From: Scandinavium manionii
GTDB lineage: Bacteria > Pseudomonadota > Gammaproteobacteria > Enterobacterales > Enterobacteriaceae
Length of the DNA: 64,000 nt
Assembly: GCF_024764775.1 (NCBI RefSeq)
Contig: NZ_JALIGC010000038.1
Span: 434,001-498,000, forward strand
Reading direction: 5' to 3'
Part shown: positions 1-7,716 of the stretch, piece after piece
Layout of the letters: each line of letters begins with the position of its first letter
How positions within the stretch are numbered: position 1 is the first letter of the stretch
Program-made: the position numbers and the translations under genes
Notes under the pieces: generated by a model
Told to the model about the DNA's origin: nothing
Databases searched by the model: none
What the model saw: only the letters and a program-made list of their open reading frames with translations

Positions 1-82
1 TGAATCCTGGCGAAAACGAGAATACTTTCAAAGTGATGCCCGTCGAGCCGAACAGAAATGGCGGCGCGGTAAGGTGAGATAA
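1..82 (+). CDS. Possible 3' end of a gene cut by the window start (mscM?)
   Basis: An open frame enters from the left edge and stops at TAA 80-82, leaving 26 arginine- and lysine-rich residues. A second frame stops at 77, so the frame is not certain. In E. coli the mechanosensitive channel gene mscM (yjeP) lies convergent to epmA in this neighbourhood and also ends in a basic tail, which is the only reason to suggest it. The sequence is too short to identify. From 83 to 257, between this end and epmA, I see no gene, only a GC-rich inverted repeat at 221-244 just past the epmA stop that could be a weak terminator. Confidence 0.3.
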   Translation, partial: ESWRKREYFQSDARRAEQKWRRGKVR

Positions 83-257
83 ACGGACATGATGTCAGGA
101 TAATAAGGCAAAACCAGATAAAAAATGTGACTTTTAGAGCGAAAGTGAAATTATCATCTAAGTAACAAGGATGTTACAGATGTAAACTCGAAAAGAGAGT
201 GAGGGGAGATTTCAGGCTTTCGCCGCCGGAGAAACCCGACGGCGAGTATCAGTCACA

Positions 258-1235
258 TCAGGCGCGATCTACCGTAAAAGCGATCACGTCGCCAATGTTT
301 TGGGCACCCAGGGCCAGCATCACCAGGCGATCGACACCCAGTGCGACACCGGAGCTGTCCGGCAGTCCTGCATTGAGCGCGTCCAGCAGATTAACGTCAA
401 TCGGCTGCTGCGGCAGGCCGCGGGCAGCACGTTTACGGTTGTCCTGTTCAAAACGTTGCTGCTGTTCACGCGCGTCGGTCAGTTCGTGGAAACCATTCGC
501 CAGCTCAATACCTTTGTAATACACCTCGAAACGTTCCGCCACGCGGTGATCTTCGGTGCTGATCTGCGCCAGTGACGCCTGGCTTGCCGGGAAATGATAG
601 ACGAAAGTTGGACGGTCTTTTCCAATATGCGGCTCAACGCCCATGGCGAACAGCAGCTGTAACAGCGTATCGCGGTCTTCTTCCGTGTCGGCAATGTTGC
701 TGAGATCGAGTTTCGCCGCCACTTCACGCAGTTGCGCCTTATCCGCCGACAGCGGGTCAATTTCCAGATGACGCTGAAACGCCTGCTGATAGGAGAGGCT
801 CTCAGCCGGCTGACATTCCAGTACCTGCTGCAATAAATCGTCCACTTCGTTGATCAGGCGGTACATGTCGTAATGCGGACGATACCACTCGAGCATGGTG
901 AATTCTGGGTTGTGATGACGCCCCATCTCTTCATTACGAAAGCTTCGGCACAGCTGGAACACCGGGCCACATCCCGCCGCCAGCAGGCGCTTCATGTGAT
1001 ATTCCGGGCTGGTCATCATGTAAAGATTGATACCCTGAGAATGGCCAGGGCCGACGAAACGCGTCTCAAACGGGACCAGATGAATATCCGTCACCGTCGC
1101 CTGACTCATGCACGGCGTTTCCACCTCCAGCACACCGCGGTCGGTAAAGAAGCGGCGGATTTCCGCCATAATGGCCGCGCGTTTCAACAGATTGGGGATG
1201 GAGGCGCTCGGCTGCCAGGTGGCCGTTTCGCTCAT
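258..1235 (-). CDS. epmA: EF-P--(R)-beta-lysine ligase EpmA
   Basis: EpmA (PoxA/GenX/YjeA) is a paralogue of the class II lysyl-tRNA synthetase catalytic core without an anticodon-binding domain. It joins (R)-beta-lysine to the conserved lysine of elongation factor P, which helps ribosomes stalled at proline stretches. The 325-residue product matches the usual length. Class II motifs are visible: FRNEEMGRHHNPEFTMLEW (motif 2) and the C-terminal GVALGVDRLVML (motif 3). A longer frame would add seven residues. The ATG at 1235 is preferred because it gives the family start MSETATWQP and has GGAGAG just upstream. The substrate gene efp and the lysine aminomutase gene epmB lie about 6 kb away. The gene is divergent from frdA. 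Confidence 0.96.
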   Translation of the reverse strand: MSETATWQPSASIPNLLKRAAIMAEIRRFFTDRGVLEVETPCMSQATVTDIHLVPFETRFVGPGHSQGINLYMMTSPEYHMKRLLAAGCGPVFQLCRSFRNEEMGRHHNPEFTMLEWYRPHYDMYRLINEVDDLLQQVLECQPAESLSYQQAFQRHLEIDPLSADKAQLREVAAKLDLSNIADTEEDRDTLLQLLFAMGVEPHIGKDRPTFVYHFPASQASLAQISTEDHRVAERFEVYYKGIELANGFHELTDAREQQQRFEQDNRKRAARGLPQQPIDVNLLDALNAGLPDSSGVALGVDRLVMLALGAQNIGDVIAFTVDRA

Positions 1236-1395
1236 GGTAAAACTCTCCGAAGACAAACAAAGGCCCGAAGTCTACTCGCAAGCGCTGCACGAGACAAATT
1301 TTGCCCGGCGAAAACGTCCGTTTACGGCGTAAATACGTTTCCGTGAGGTAATTCATCAATTTCGATGATAAATGGCTGAACAGAACAACAAAAAA

Positions 1396-1437
1396 ATCGA
1401 ACGCGTCAAATTTCCCTCGCAACCATATGGATATACT
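1396..1437 (+). promoter_or_regulatory. FNR-like site and promoter for frdABCD
   Basis: The 312-base gap between epmA and frdA (1236-1547) holds a palindromic ATCGA-N4-TCAA motif at about 1396-1409. It is followed by a -10-like TATACT at 1432-1437. With a start near 1444 the motif is centred close to -41, the class II FNR position, which fits the known anaerobic FNR activation of frd in E. coli. Binding itself is inferred. The epmA promoter must lie in the same gap. Confidence 0.6.
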
Positions 1438-1547
1438 GAGCTACCCATAAAGGAGCAGTGGAATCACGTTCGCAATTGCCGTGCCGACGGAGTGAACTAC
1501 CTTTGGTTAGGTGTGTTGCGAAATAACAACAATTCTGGAGGAATGTC

Positions 1548-3338
1548 GTGCAAACCTTTCATGCCGATCTGGCCGTTATAGGCGCTGGCGGGGCGGGATT
1601 ACGGGCTGCAATTGCCGCAGCACAAGCCAATCCCAACGCAAAAATCGCACTGATTTCAAAAGTCTATCCTATGCGTAGCCATACCGTTGCCGCTGAAGGC
1701 GGTTCTGCGGCGGTCGCTCAGGATCATGACAGCTTTGAGTACCATTTCAACGATACCGTTTCCGGTGGCGATTGGCTCTGTGAGCAGGATGTCGTGGACT
1801 ACTTTGTTCACCATTGCCCGACCGAGATGACCCAGCTTGAGCAATGGGGATGTCCGTGGAGCCGCCGTGAAGATGGTTCCGTTAACGTGCGTCGCTTCGG
1901 CGGAATGAAAATTGAGCGTACCTGGTTTGCCGCAGATAAAACCGGCTTCCATATGCTGCACACCCTCTTCCAGACTTCCCTGCAATTCCCTCAAATTCAA
2001 CGTTTTGACGAACACTTCGTACTGGATATTCTGGTCGATGACGGTCAGGCGCGTGGCCTCGTGGCAATGAACATGATGGAAGGCGAACTGATCCAGATTC
2101 GCGCCAACGCGGTTGTCATGGCGACGGGTGGTGCGGGTCGCGTTTATCGCTACAACACCAACGGCGGTATTGTCACCGGTGACGGTATGGGCATGGCGCT
2201 GAGCCACGGCGTGCCGCTGCGTGATATGGAGTTCGTCCAGTATCACCCAACCGGCCTGCCAGGGTCCGGCATTCTGATGACGGAAGGCTGTCGCGGCGAA
2301 GGCGGTATTCTGGTCAACAAAGACGGCTACCGTTACCTGCAGGATTACGGCATGGGACCAGAAACGCCGCTCGGCGAGCCGAAAAATAAATACATGGAAC
2401 TGGGCCCACGCGACAAAGTGTCACAGGCTTTCTGGCACGAATGGCGCAAAGGCAACACCATCTCCACGCCACGTGGGGACGTGGTTTACCTCGACCTGCG
2501 CCATCTCGGCGAGAAAAAACTGCTGGAACGCCTGCCGTTTATCTGCGAACTGGCCAAAGCCTATGTCGGCGTCGACCCGGTGAAAGAACCGATTCCGGTG
2601 CGTCCAACCGCGCATTACACCATGGGCGGAATTGAAACCGATCAGCAGTGCGAAAGCCGCATCAAGGGCCTTTTTGCCGTGGGTGAATGTTCTTCCGTCG
2701 GCCTGCACGGTGCAAACCGTCTGGGTTCTAACTCATTAGCAGAACTGGTTGTCTTTGGCCGTATGGCCGGTGAACGCGCGATGGAACGTGCTTCGACGGC
2801 AGGTGAAGCCAACAGCGCGGCGCTGGATGCACAGGTGGTAGATGTCGAAAAACGCCTGAAAGCGCTGGTTAATCAGGAAGGTAATGATAACTGGTCGAAG
2901 ATCCGCGACGAAATGGGCCTGTCGATGGAAGAAGGTTGCGGTATCTACCGTACGCCAGAGCTGATGCAGAAAACCATCGATAAGCTGGCTGAGCTGCAGG
3001 AACGCTTCAAACGCGTGCGTATCACCGACACCTCGAGCGTGTTCAACACCGATTTACTGTACACCATCGAGTTGGGCCACGGCCTGAACGTTGCCGAATG
3101 TATGGCGCACTCCGCCCTGGCGCGTAAAGAGTCCCGTGGGGCGCATCAGCGTCTGGACGAAGGCTGCACCGAGCGTGATGACGTTAACTTCCTCAAGCAT
3201 ACCCTTGCTTTCCGCGATGCCGATGGCACTACGCGCCTCGAGTACAGCGACGTGAAGATTACCACGCTGCCGCCTGCGAAACGCGTTTACGGCGGAGAAG
3301 CGGAAGCTGCCGATAAGAAGGAGACGGCAAATGGCTGA
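1548..3338 (+). CDS. frdA: Fumarate reductase flavoprotein subunit FrdA
   Basis: Catalytic subunit of quinol:fumarate reductase, the terminal reductase of anaerobic fumarate respiration, on the cytoplasmic face of the inner membrane. The 596-residue protein opens with the dinucleotide-binding GAGGAGLRAA motif. It then has SHTVAAEGG with the histidine that covalently carries FAD, the substrate-site HPTG loop, and GSNSLAELVVFGR near the C-terminal part of the FAD fold. Translation starts at GTG 1548 behind GGAGGA, as in E. coli. It is a few residues shorter than E. coli FrdA, in the variable C-terminal tail. It is first in frdABCD and overlaps frdB by 8 bases, implying coupled translation. Confidence 0.98.
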   Translation: MQTFHADLAVIGAGGAGLRAAIAAAQANPNAKIALISKVYPMRSHTVAAEGGSAAVAQDHDSFEYHFNDTVSGGDWLCEQDVVDYFVHHCPTEMTQLEQWGCPWSRREDGSVNVRRFGGMKIERTWFAADKTGFHMLHTLFQTSLQFPQIQRFDEHFVLDILVDDGQARGLVAMNMMEGELIQIRANAVVMATGGAGRVYRYNTNGGIVTGDGMGMALSHGVPLRDMEFVQYHPTGLPGSGILMTEGCRGEGGILVNKDGYRYLQDYGMGPETPLGEPKNKYMELGPRDKVSQAFWHEWRKGNTISTPRGDVVYLDLRHLGEKKLLERLPFICELAKAYVGVDPVKEPIPVRPTAHYTMGGIETDQQCESRIKGLFAVGECSSVGLHGANRLGSNSLAELVVFGRMAGERAMERASTAGEANSAALDAQVVDVEKRLKALVNQEGNDNWSKIRDEMGLSMEEGCGIYRTPELMQKTIDKLAELQERFKRVRITDTSSVFNTDLLYTIELGHGLNVAECMAHSALARKESRGAHQRLDEGCTERDDVNFLKHTLAFRDADGTTRLEYSDVKITTLPPAKRVYGGEAEAADKKETANG

Positions 3339-4065
3339 GATGAAGAATTTGAAAATCGAGATCGTGCGCTACAACCCGGAATCAGACACGGCCCCGCACA
3401 GTGCGTTCTATGAAGTGCCTTACGACGAGCAAACGTCGTTGCTGGACGCGCTGGGCTATATCAAAGATAACCTTGCGCCAGACCTCAGCTATCGCTGGTC
3501 CTGCCGTATGGCTATCTGCGGTTCCTGCGGCATGATGGTTAACAAGGTGCCGAAACTCGCCTGTAAGACTTTCCTGCGCGAATACGAAAAGGGCCTGAAA
3601 GTCGAAGCGCTGGCCAACTTCCCGATTGAACGCGACTTGGTGGTCGATATGACCCACTTTATCGAAAGTCTGGAAGCCATTAAGCCGTACATCATCGGCA
3701 ATCCGCGTACGCCGGATCAGGGGCCAAACACCCAAACCCCGGCGCAAATGGCGAAATACCATCAGTTCTCCGGCTGCATCAACTGCGGTCTGTGCTACGC
3801 CGCCTGCCCGCAGTTTGGTCTCAACAAAGAGTTTATTGGTCCGGCGGCCATTACGCTGGCGCATCGTTATAACGAAGACAGCCGCGACCACGGGAAAAAG
3901 GAGCGCATGGCGCAACTGAACGGCAAAAATGGCGTCTGGAGCTGCACCTTTGTCGGCTACTGCTCGGAAGTGTGTCCGAAGCACGTCGACCCGGCCGCCG
4001 CCATTCAGCAGGGCAAAGTGGAAAGCTCGAAAGACTTTCTTATCGCCACCCTGAAACCACGCTAA
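3331..4065 (+). CDS. frdB: Fumarate reductase iron-sulfur subunit FrdB
   Basis: Electron-transfer subunit linking the membrane menaquinol site to the FrdA flavin. The 244-residue product has the plant-type [2Fe-2S] cysteines (CRMAICGSCG and a later Cys) in the N-terminal half. In the C-terminal half come CINCGLCYAACP and the CTFVGYCSEVCP segment, which ligate the [4Fe-4S] and [3Fe-4S] clusters. The length is that of the family. The start overlaps the frdA end by 8 bases, and frdC begins 10 bases downstream after AAGGAG. Confidence 0.98.
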   Translation: MAEMKNLKIEIVRYNPESDTAPHSAFYEVPYDEQTSLLDALGYIKDNLAPDLSYRWSCRMAICGSCGMMVNKVPKLACKTFLREYEKGLKVEALANFPIERDLVVDMTHFIESLEAIKPYIIGNPRTPDQGPNTQTPAQMAKYHQFSGCINCGLCYAACPQFGLNKEFIGPAAITLAHRYNEDSRDHGKKERMAQLNGKNGVWSCTFVGYCSEVCPKHVDPAAAIQQGKVESSKDFLIATLKPR

Positions 4066-4075
4066 GGAGTGCATC

Positions 4076-4471
4076 ATGACGACAAAACGCAAACCCTACG
4101 TGCAGCCGATGACCTCCACGTGGTGGAAGAAACTGCCTTTTTATCGCTTTTATATGATTCGCGAAGGAACCGCGATTCCAACAGTATGGTTCAGCATCGT
4201 GTTGATTTACGGACTGTTCGCACTGAAGCACGGCGCTGAATCCTGGGCCGGATACGTGGACTTTTTGCAAAACCCGATTGTGGTTATCCTCAATCTCATT
4301 ACGCTGGCAGCCGCGTTACTGCATACCAAAACCTGGTTCGAATTAGCGCCAAAAGCCGCCAATGTGATTATCAAAGGCGAAAAGCTAGGGCCAGAGCCGG
4401 TCATTAAAGCGTTGTGGGGGGTGACGATTGTGGCCACCGTGGTGATCCTGTTTGTCGCACTGTTCTGGTAA
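4076..4471 (+). CDS. frdC: Fumarate reductase membrane anchor FrdC
   Basis: Hydrophobic anchor of 131 residues with about three transmembrane segments. With FrdD it binds the FrdAB dimer to the inner membrane and forms the quinol site. The N-terminus keeps the family sequence TSTWWKKLPFYRFYM, and ALLHTKTWFELAPKA is also conserved. It is separated from frdD by 10 bases carrying AAGGAGA. Confidence 0.97.
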   Translation: MTTKRKPYVQPMTSTWWKKLPFYRFYMIREGTAIPTVWFSIVLIYGLFALKHGAESWAGYVDFLQNPIVVILNLITLAAALLHTKTWFELAPKAANVIIKGEKLGPEPVIKALWGVTIVATVVILFVALFW

Positions 4472-4481
4472 GGAGACCAAG

Positions 4482-4841
4482 ATGATTAATCCAAATCCAA
4501 AACGTTCAGACGAGCCCGTTTTCTGGGGCCTGTTTGGCGCAGGCGGAATGTGGGGGGCGATCATTGCGCCAGTGATGGTGCTGTTGGTCGGTGTTCTGCT
4601 GCCGCTCGGCCTGGCACCACATGACGCCTTCAGCTATGAACGCGTGCTGTCCTTTGCTCAAAGTTTTATTGGTCGCGCGTTCCTGTTCCTGATGATTGTT
4701 CTGCCACTGTGGTGTGGTTTGCACCGCATTCATCACGCCATGCATGATCTGAAAATTCATGTGCCGAATGGCAAATGGGTGTTCTACGGACTGGCGGCTA
4801 TTTTGACCGTCATTACCCTCGTCGGTGTGATTTTCATTTAA
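4482..4841 (+). CDS. frdD: Fumarate reductase membrane anchor FrdD
   Basis: Second membrane anchor of the fumarate reductase complex, 119 residues with three hydrophobic segments. An in-frame upstream start would add ten residues reaching into frdC. ATG 4482 is chosen because it yields the family N-terminus MINPNPKRSDEPVFW and follows AAGGAGACC at the right distance. It is the last gene of the operon and a strong terminator follows directly. In E. coli ampC follows this terminator, but here the next gene is blc. Confidence 0.97.
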   Translation: MINPNPKRSDEPVFWGLFGAGGMWGAIIAPVMVLLVGVLLPLGLAPHDAFSYERVLSFAQSFIGRAFLFLMIVLPLWCGLHRIHHAMHDLKIHVPNGKWVFYGLAAILTVITLVGVIFI

Positions 4842-4848
4842 AGCTGAG

Positions 4849-4880
4849 ATGCCCGGCACATGCCGGGCATATTTCTTGTC
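4849..4880 (+). terminator. Rho-independent terminator of frdABCD
   Basis: A perfect 10-base-pair stem (ATGCCCGGCA / TGCCGGGCAT) with a two-base connector is followed by ATTTCTT. It begins seven bases after the frdD stop. The T-run is modest. In E. coli the equivalent hairpin attenuates read-through into ampC. Confidence 0.8.
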
Positions 4881-4908
4881 CTGTCTCGTACTTTTCCCCC
4901 GCCCGGTT

Positions 4909-4915
4909 CTACACT
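4909..4915 (+). promoter_or_regulatory. Sigma-S-type -10 for blc
   Basis: CTACACT, followed by TA, lies 28 bases before the blc start and resembles the extended RpoS -10 (CTAYACTTA). blc is a known stationary-phase gene in E. coli. There is no convincing -35, which is usual for such promoters. Confidence 0.5.
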
Positions 4916-4942
4916 TACAAGAAAACATGCAAGGACATTACC

Positions 4943-5473
4943 ATGCGTCTGCTGTCCATCATTGCGACTGTTGCTGCTGCATTTTTGGTTGTTGCCTGTA
5001 GTAATCCTGTTCCCCCTCCCGGCGTGACCGTCGTCGCCCCTTTTGATGCCAATCGCTACCTTGGCACCTGGTATGAAATCGCCCGTCTGGACCACAATTT
5101 TGAAAAAGGACTGCAGAGGGTCACCGCCACTTATAGCTTGCGCAGTGATAACGGTATTAACGTGCTGAACAAAGGCTACAACCCGGATCGCGGGATGTGG
5201 CAAAAAGTCGACGGCGTGGCGTATTTTACTGGCTCATCAGAACGGGCCGCACTGAAGGTGTCCTTCATCGGCCCGTTCTATGGCAGTTATAACGTTATCG
5301 CGGTGGATAAAGAGTATCAGCACGCGCTGGTCTGTGGACCGGATCGGAATTATTTATGGATCCTCGCCCGCACGCCAACCATTTCCAATGAAATGAAGCA
5401 ACAGATGCTGGATATCGCGACCCGACAGGGTTTCCCCGTTCAGAAATTGATTTGGGTGAATCAGACCTATTAA
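4943..5473 (+). CDS. blc: Outer membrane lipoprotein Blc (bacterial lipocalin)
   Basis: Lipocalin of 176 residues anchored in the outer membrane, thought to bind lysophospholipids under envelope stress. The first 19 residues form a lipoprotein signal with lipobox VVAC, the cysteine at 19 being the modified residue. The lipocalin signature YLGTWYEIAR follows, with RALVCGPD-like and YLWILARTP strands near the end. The open frame extends 168 bases further upstream, but ATG 4943 is the start giving a signal peptide. Its 3' end overlaps the convergent gdx by 4 bases. Confidence 0.95.
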   Translation: MRLLSIIATVAAAFLVVACSNPVPPPGVTVVAPFDANRYLGTWYEIARLDHNFEKGLQRVTATYSLRSDNGINVLNKGYNPDRGMWQKVDGVAYFTGSSERAALKVSFIGPFYGSYNVIAVDKEYQHALVCGPDRNYLWILARTPTISNEMKQQMLDIATRQGFPVQKLIWVNQTY

Positions 5474-5787
5474 TGCGCGCTGAGTTTCAGGCCTATGATG
5501 CCACAGACGATCAGCCCCAGGCTGAATATACGGGCGGCACTGGCGGATTCACCGAGCAGAAGGATACCGGTTATCGCCGCACCCACTGCACCGATACCGG
5601 TCCAGATAGCATAAGCCGTGCCGACTGGCAGGGTTTTCATTGCCCATGACAGCAAGGCGATGCTGGCGATCATCGCCGTTGCCGTAATGACGCTCGGCAC
5701 AAGGCGCGTAAAACCGTGGGTATATTTCAGACCGACAGCCCAAACAACTTCCAGCAGACCTGCAACAACAAGAATTAACCAGGACAT
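5470..5787 (-). CDS. gdx: Guanidinium exporter Gdx (SugE)
   Basis: Small multidrug resistance-family protein of 105 residues with four predicted transmembrane helices. It exports guanidinium ion by proton exchange. The conserved membrane glutamate is present in the first helix (VVAGLLEVVWAVGLKY). The guanidine-II riboswitch directly upstream supports Gdx function over a general drug-efflux role. The SD GGAG lies 5-8 bases before the ATG at 5787. It is convergent with blc, and the stop codons overlap. Confidence 0.95.
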   Translation of the reverse strand: MSWLILVVAGLLEVVWAVGLKYTHGFTRLVPSVITATAMIASIALLSWAMKTLPVGTAYAIWTGIGAVGAAITGILLLGESASAARIFSLGLIVCGIIGLKLSAH

Positions 5788-5802
5788 TTTTGACTCCAGA
5801 TT

Positions 5803-5849
5803 GGGGCCGTCCCCGGTATTGTAGATACGCTTACAGGTCGTCCTGTAAG
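5803..5849 (-). promoter_or_regulatory. Guanidine-II (mini-ykkC) riboswitch for gdx
   Basis: On the minus strand two short GC-rich hairpins each display an ACGR loop. The first is CTTACAGG-ACGA-CCTGTAAG (5830-5849) and the second GGGG-ACGG-CCCC (5803-5814), joined by a short linker. This is the diagnostic architecture of the guanidine-II class. The second hairpin ends about six bases before the ribosome-binding site of gdx, fitting translational control by release of the Shine-Dalgarno sequence when guanidinium is bound. The match is by structure and context. Confidence 0.93.
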
Positions 5850-6044
5850 GTCTTTGAGAGTGCTTATTTTAACCCCTGTTTTCGGGGATGCAAGTAATTT
5901 GGCTTAAGGTAGTTTTCTGCGATGATTAAGTGAATTAGGCGCATTTCAATGCGGAGATCGCCTTTTTATGTTACCGATACTTTCATTATGATGGCCTTCT
6001 GTTCCCCTTGCATTCGCAAACTATGAAGCGCTTACCTGGCCTGT

Positions 6045-6626
6045 ATGTATAAAATCCTGATTATTGATCGCTGTTGTTTCAGTCGTCTCGGACTGGAAAC
6101 GTGGCTGCAAGCGGTCAATGGCGGTAAATCGCCGTTTCTGATTACCCATCTGAACAGTTTATTGTTGGCAAAAGCGCATGTAGAAAGCTGGCAACCGCAT
6201 CTGGTTATCGCTGATTTCACCTGCTTTCAGCACGATCTTCAGCAGTCACATTTTCTGCCCGCCCTTCTGGCCGTTTGTGAACAACGCACGCGCCTAATTC
6301 GGCTGCAAAACGAGCCCTTTGTCTTTAAAAACGTGGGAGAAACGCTCGCTAAAAAAGCACCGCTGGAAACGCTCGGCCAGCGTATTTTGACAGTGCTGCG
6401 CAACGGTCCCGCAATTAATCCAGTGCGCATAGTCACGCCGCTCTTAACGCGTCAGGAAGAGAAAGTATTGTCGTTATGGATGGACGGTGCCAGCAATCAG
6501 ACAATTGCCAAGGAAATGCAGATTACCGGCAAAACGGTTTACACCTACAAGCGCAACATTCGCATGAAACTGAAAGTCGAAAATCGATTTTCGCCGTTCA
6601 TTCCCTCAACCGAATGTGCGGAATAA
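6045..6626 (+). CDS. ecnR: LuxR-type regulator of the entericidin locus, EcnR-like
   Basis: A 193-residue protein with a degenerate receiver-like N-terminal domain (MYKILIIDRC at the start, VIADFTCF where the phospho-acceptor Asp would be) and a C-terminal LuxR/GerE helix-turn-helix. The latter runs from about residue 127 (LLTRQEEKVLSLWMDG) to KTVYTYKRNIRMKLKV. It stands between gdx and the entericidin genes. Salmonella and Citrobacter freundii have a regulator called ecnR at this locus, lost from E. coli K-12. The name rests on position and family; target binding is inferred. It faces ecnB, with a hairpin between them. Confidence 0.72.
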   Translation: MYKILIIDRCCFSRLGLETWLQAVNGGKSPFLITHLNSLLLAKAHVESWQPHLVIADFTCFQHDLQQSHFLPALLAVCEQRTRLIRLQNEPFVFKNVGETLAKKAPLETLGQRILTVLRNGPAINPVRIVTPLLTRQEEKVLSLWMDGASNQTIAKEMQITGKTVYTYKRNIRMKLKVENRFSPFIPSTECAE

Positions 6627-6650
6627 CGGTACGGCATGAAAGCCGTACCG
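6627..6650. terminator. Hairpin between convergent ecnR and ecnB
   Basis: A perfect 9-base-pair stem CGGTACGGC / GCCGTACCG with a six-base loop starts at the ecnR stop and ends seven bases from the ecnB stop. Only weak T-runs follow on either strand, so it is a probable bidirectional terminator. Confidence 0.6.
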
Positions 6651-6657
6651 AACATCA

Positions 6658-6804
6658 TTAGTTCTGGGCTTTGGTTGCTGCACCTGAAATAGCGTTACCG
6701 CCATCAGAAATATCCTCCCCCATCCCTTTCGTCGTATTACAGCCCGAAAGCACAGAAGAGAGCACCAGGAGAGTAAAAAACGCAGCAATGGTTTTCTTAA
6801 GCAT
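6658..6804 (-). CDS. ecnB: Entericidin B lipoprotein
   Basis: A 48-residue lipoprotein. MLKKTIAAFFTLLVLSS begins the signal peptide, a lipobox LSGC puts the modified cysteine at 22, and the mature part contains GEDISDGGNAISGAATKAQ, typical of EcnB. Entericidin B is the bacteriolytic member of the entericidin pair, and EcnA is described as its antidote. The signal, cysteine and mature sequence match the family throughout. The start ATG at 6804 has AAAGGATG upstream. An RpoS-type -10 lies about 46 bases upstream, consistent with stationary-phase expression. Confidence 0.93.
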   Translation of the reverse strand: MLKKTIAAFFTLLVLSSVLSGCNTTKGMGEDISDGGNAISGAATKAQN

Positions 6805-6849
6805 AATGTCATCCTTTAATTGCCAGTTAATATTCATTATGTAGCAACA

Positions 6850-6858
6850 TAAGCATAG
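6850..6858 (-). promoter_or_regulatory. Sigma-S-type -10 for ecnB
   Basis: On the minus strand CTATGCTTA resembles the extended RpoS -10 element and lies about 46 bases before the ecnB start, between ecnA and ecnB. ecnB is sigma-S dependent in E. coli. Assignment here is by sequence only. Confidence 0.5.
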
Positions 6859-6913
6859 ACAAGATCGCCCATCATGGACGAAAACAGCGCAATTTTAAGA
6901 CGATGTGAAGTGA

Positions 6914-7048
6914 TTAGCTGGCAGCGTGCGAAATGGAGTTGCCCAGATGCTGGACGTCCTGGCCGAAGCCACGGAAGGTGTTGCAGCCCGATAGCAGCGT
7001 ACCGGTGAACAGAAGTATAAAGAAGAGTTTGAGTAAACGGTTCATCAT
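6914..7048 (-). CDS. ecnA: Entericidin A antidote lipoprotein
   Basis: A 44-residue lipoprotein with MMNRLLKLFFILLFTG as the signal peptide core, lipobox LSGC (cysteine 22) and the EcnA-type mature segment RGFGQDVQHLGNSISHAAS. It is upstream of ecnB in the same direction, as in E. coli. Two consecutive ATG codons are available (7048 and 7045); the first is used here as in E. coli EcnA. Short as it is, the match to the family runs over the whole length. Confidence 0.92.
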   Translation of the reverse strand: MMNRLLKLFFILLFTGTLLSGCNTFRGFGQDVQHLGNSISHAAS

Positions 7049-7062
7049 CCCTGCGCTCTAAG

Positions 7063-7099
7063 AAAAAGTCGGCACGACGAAAGCGGTGCCGACTTTTTT
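7063..7099 (-). terminator. Terminator of efp
   Basis: AAAAAGTCGGCAC pairs with GTGCCGACTTTTT around a ten-base loop, giving a long stem flanked by A- and T-runs. It lies between the efp stop and ecnA, both on the minus strand, so it should end efp transcription. It is symmetrical enough to work in both directions. Confidence 0.88.
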
Positions 7100-7109
7100 A
7101 TAGCATGAA

Positions 7110-7676
7110 TTACTTCACGCGAGAAACGTATTCGCCAGAGCGGGTGTCAATTTTGATGACTTCACCAATCTGCACGAACAGAGGAACTTTAACCACAGCG
7201 CCAGTCGTCAGCGTTGCTGGCTTGCCGCCGGTACCTGCGGTATCCCCTTTCAGGCCTGGATCGGTATCAACAATTTCCAGTTCAACGAAGTTCGGTGGAG
7301 TCACAGAGATTGGACGACCGTTCCACAGAGTCACGATGCACTCAGCCTGGTCCAGCAGCCATTTAGCGTTTTCGCCAACCGCTTTCTCGTCGGCAGCCAG
7401 CTGCTCGAAGGTTTCGTTGTTCATGAAGTGGTAGAACTCACCGTCGTTGTACAGGTAAGTCAGGTTCATATCGATAACGTCTGCGCCTTCTGCAGAGTCG
7501 GTCGATTTGAAGGTTTTCTCTACGCGAGTACCGGTCAGCAGGCGACGCAGCTTAACGCGTGCGAACGCCTGGCCTTTGCCTGGTTTTACGAATTCGCTGG
7601 ATTCAACCGAATACGGTTCTCCATCCATCATGATTTTAAGACCGGCACGGAAATCGTTGCTAGAATAAGTCGCCAT
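7110..7676 (-). CDS. efp: Elongation factor P
   Basis: EF-P is a tRNA-shaped translation factor that binds between the P and E sites and promotes peptide bonds at polyproline motifs. The 188-residue product has KOW-like and OB domains and the loop FVKPGKGQAF, whose Lys34 is the residue modified by EpmA/EpmB. The open frame runs 246 bases further upstream through epmB on the other strand. ATG 7676 is correct because it gives MATYSSNDFRAGLKI and follows AGGGCC. It is divergent from epmB across 40 bases. Confidence 0.98.
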   Translation of the reverse strand: MATYSSNDFRAGLKIMMDGEPYSVESSEFVKPGKGQAFARVKLRRLLTGTRVEKTFKSTDSAEGADVIDMNLTYLYNDGEFYHFMNNETFEQLAADEKAVGENAKWLLDQAECIVTLWNGRPISVTPPNFVELEIVDTDPGLKGDTAGTGGKPATLTTGAVVKVPLFVQIGEVIKIDTRSGEYVSRVK

Positions 7677-7716
7677 AAGGCCCTCTAAATTTGTTAACTG
7701 GTAGCTAAGCCACAAA

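Noticed and set aside
1372..1581. 69-codon frame between epmA and frdA
   Set aside because: It spans the FNR-like site, the promoter and the frdA start in another frame, so it is regulatory sequence.
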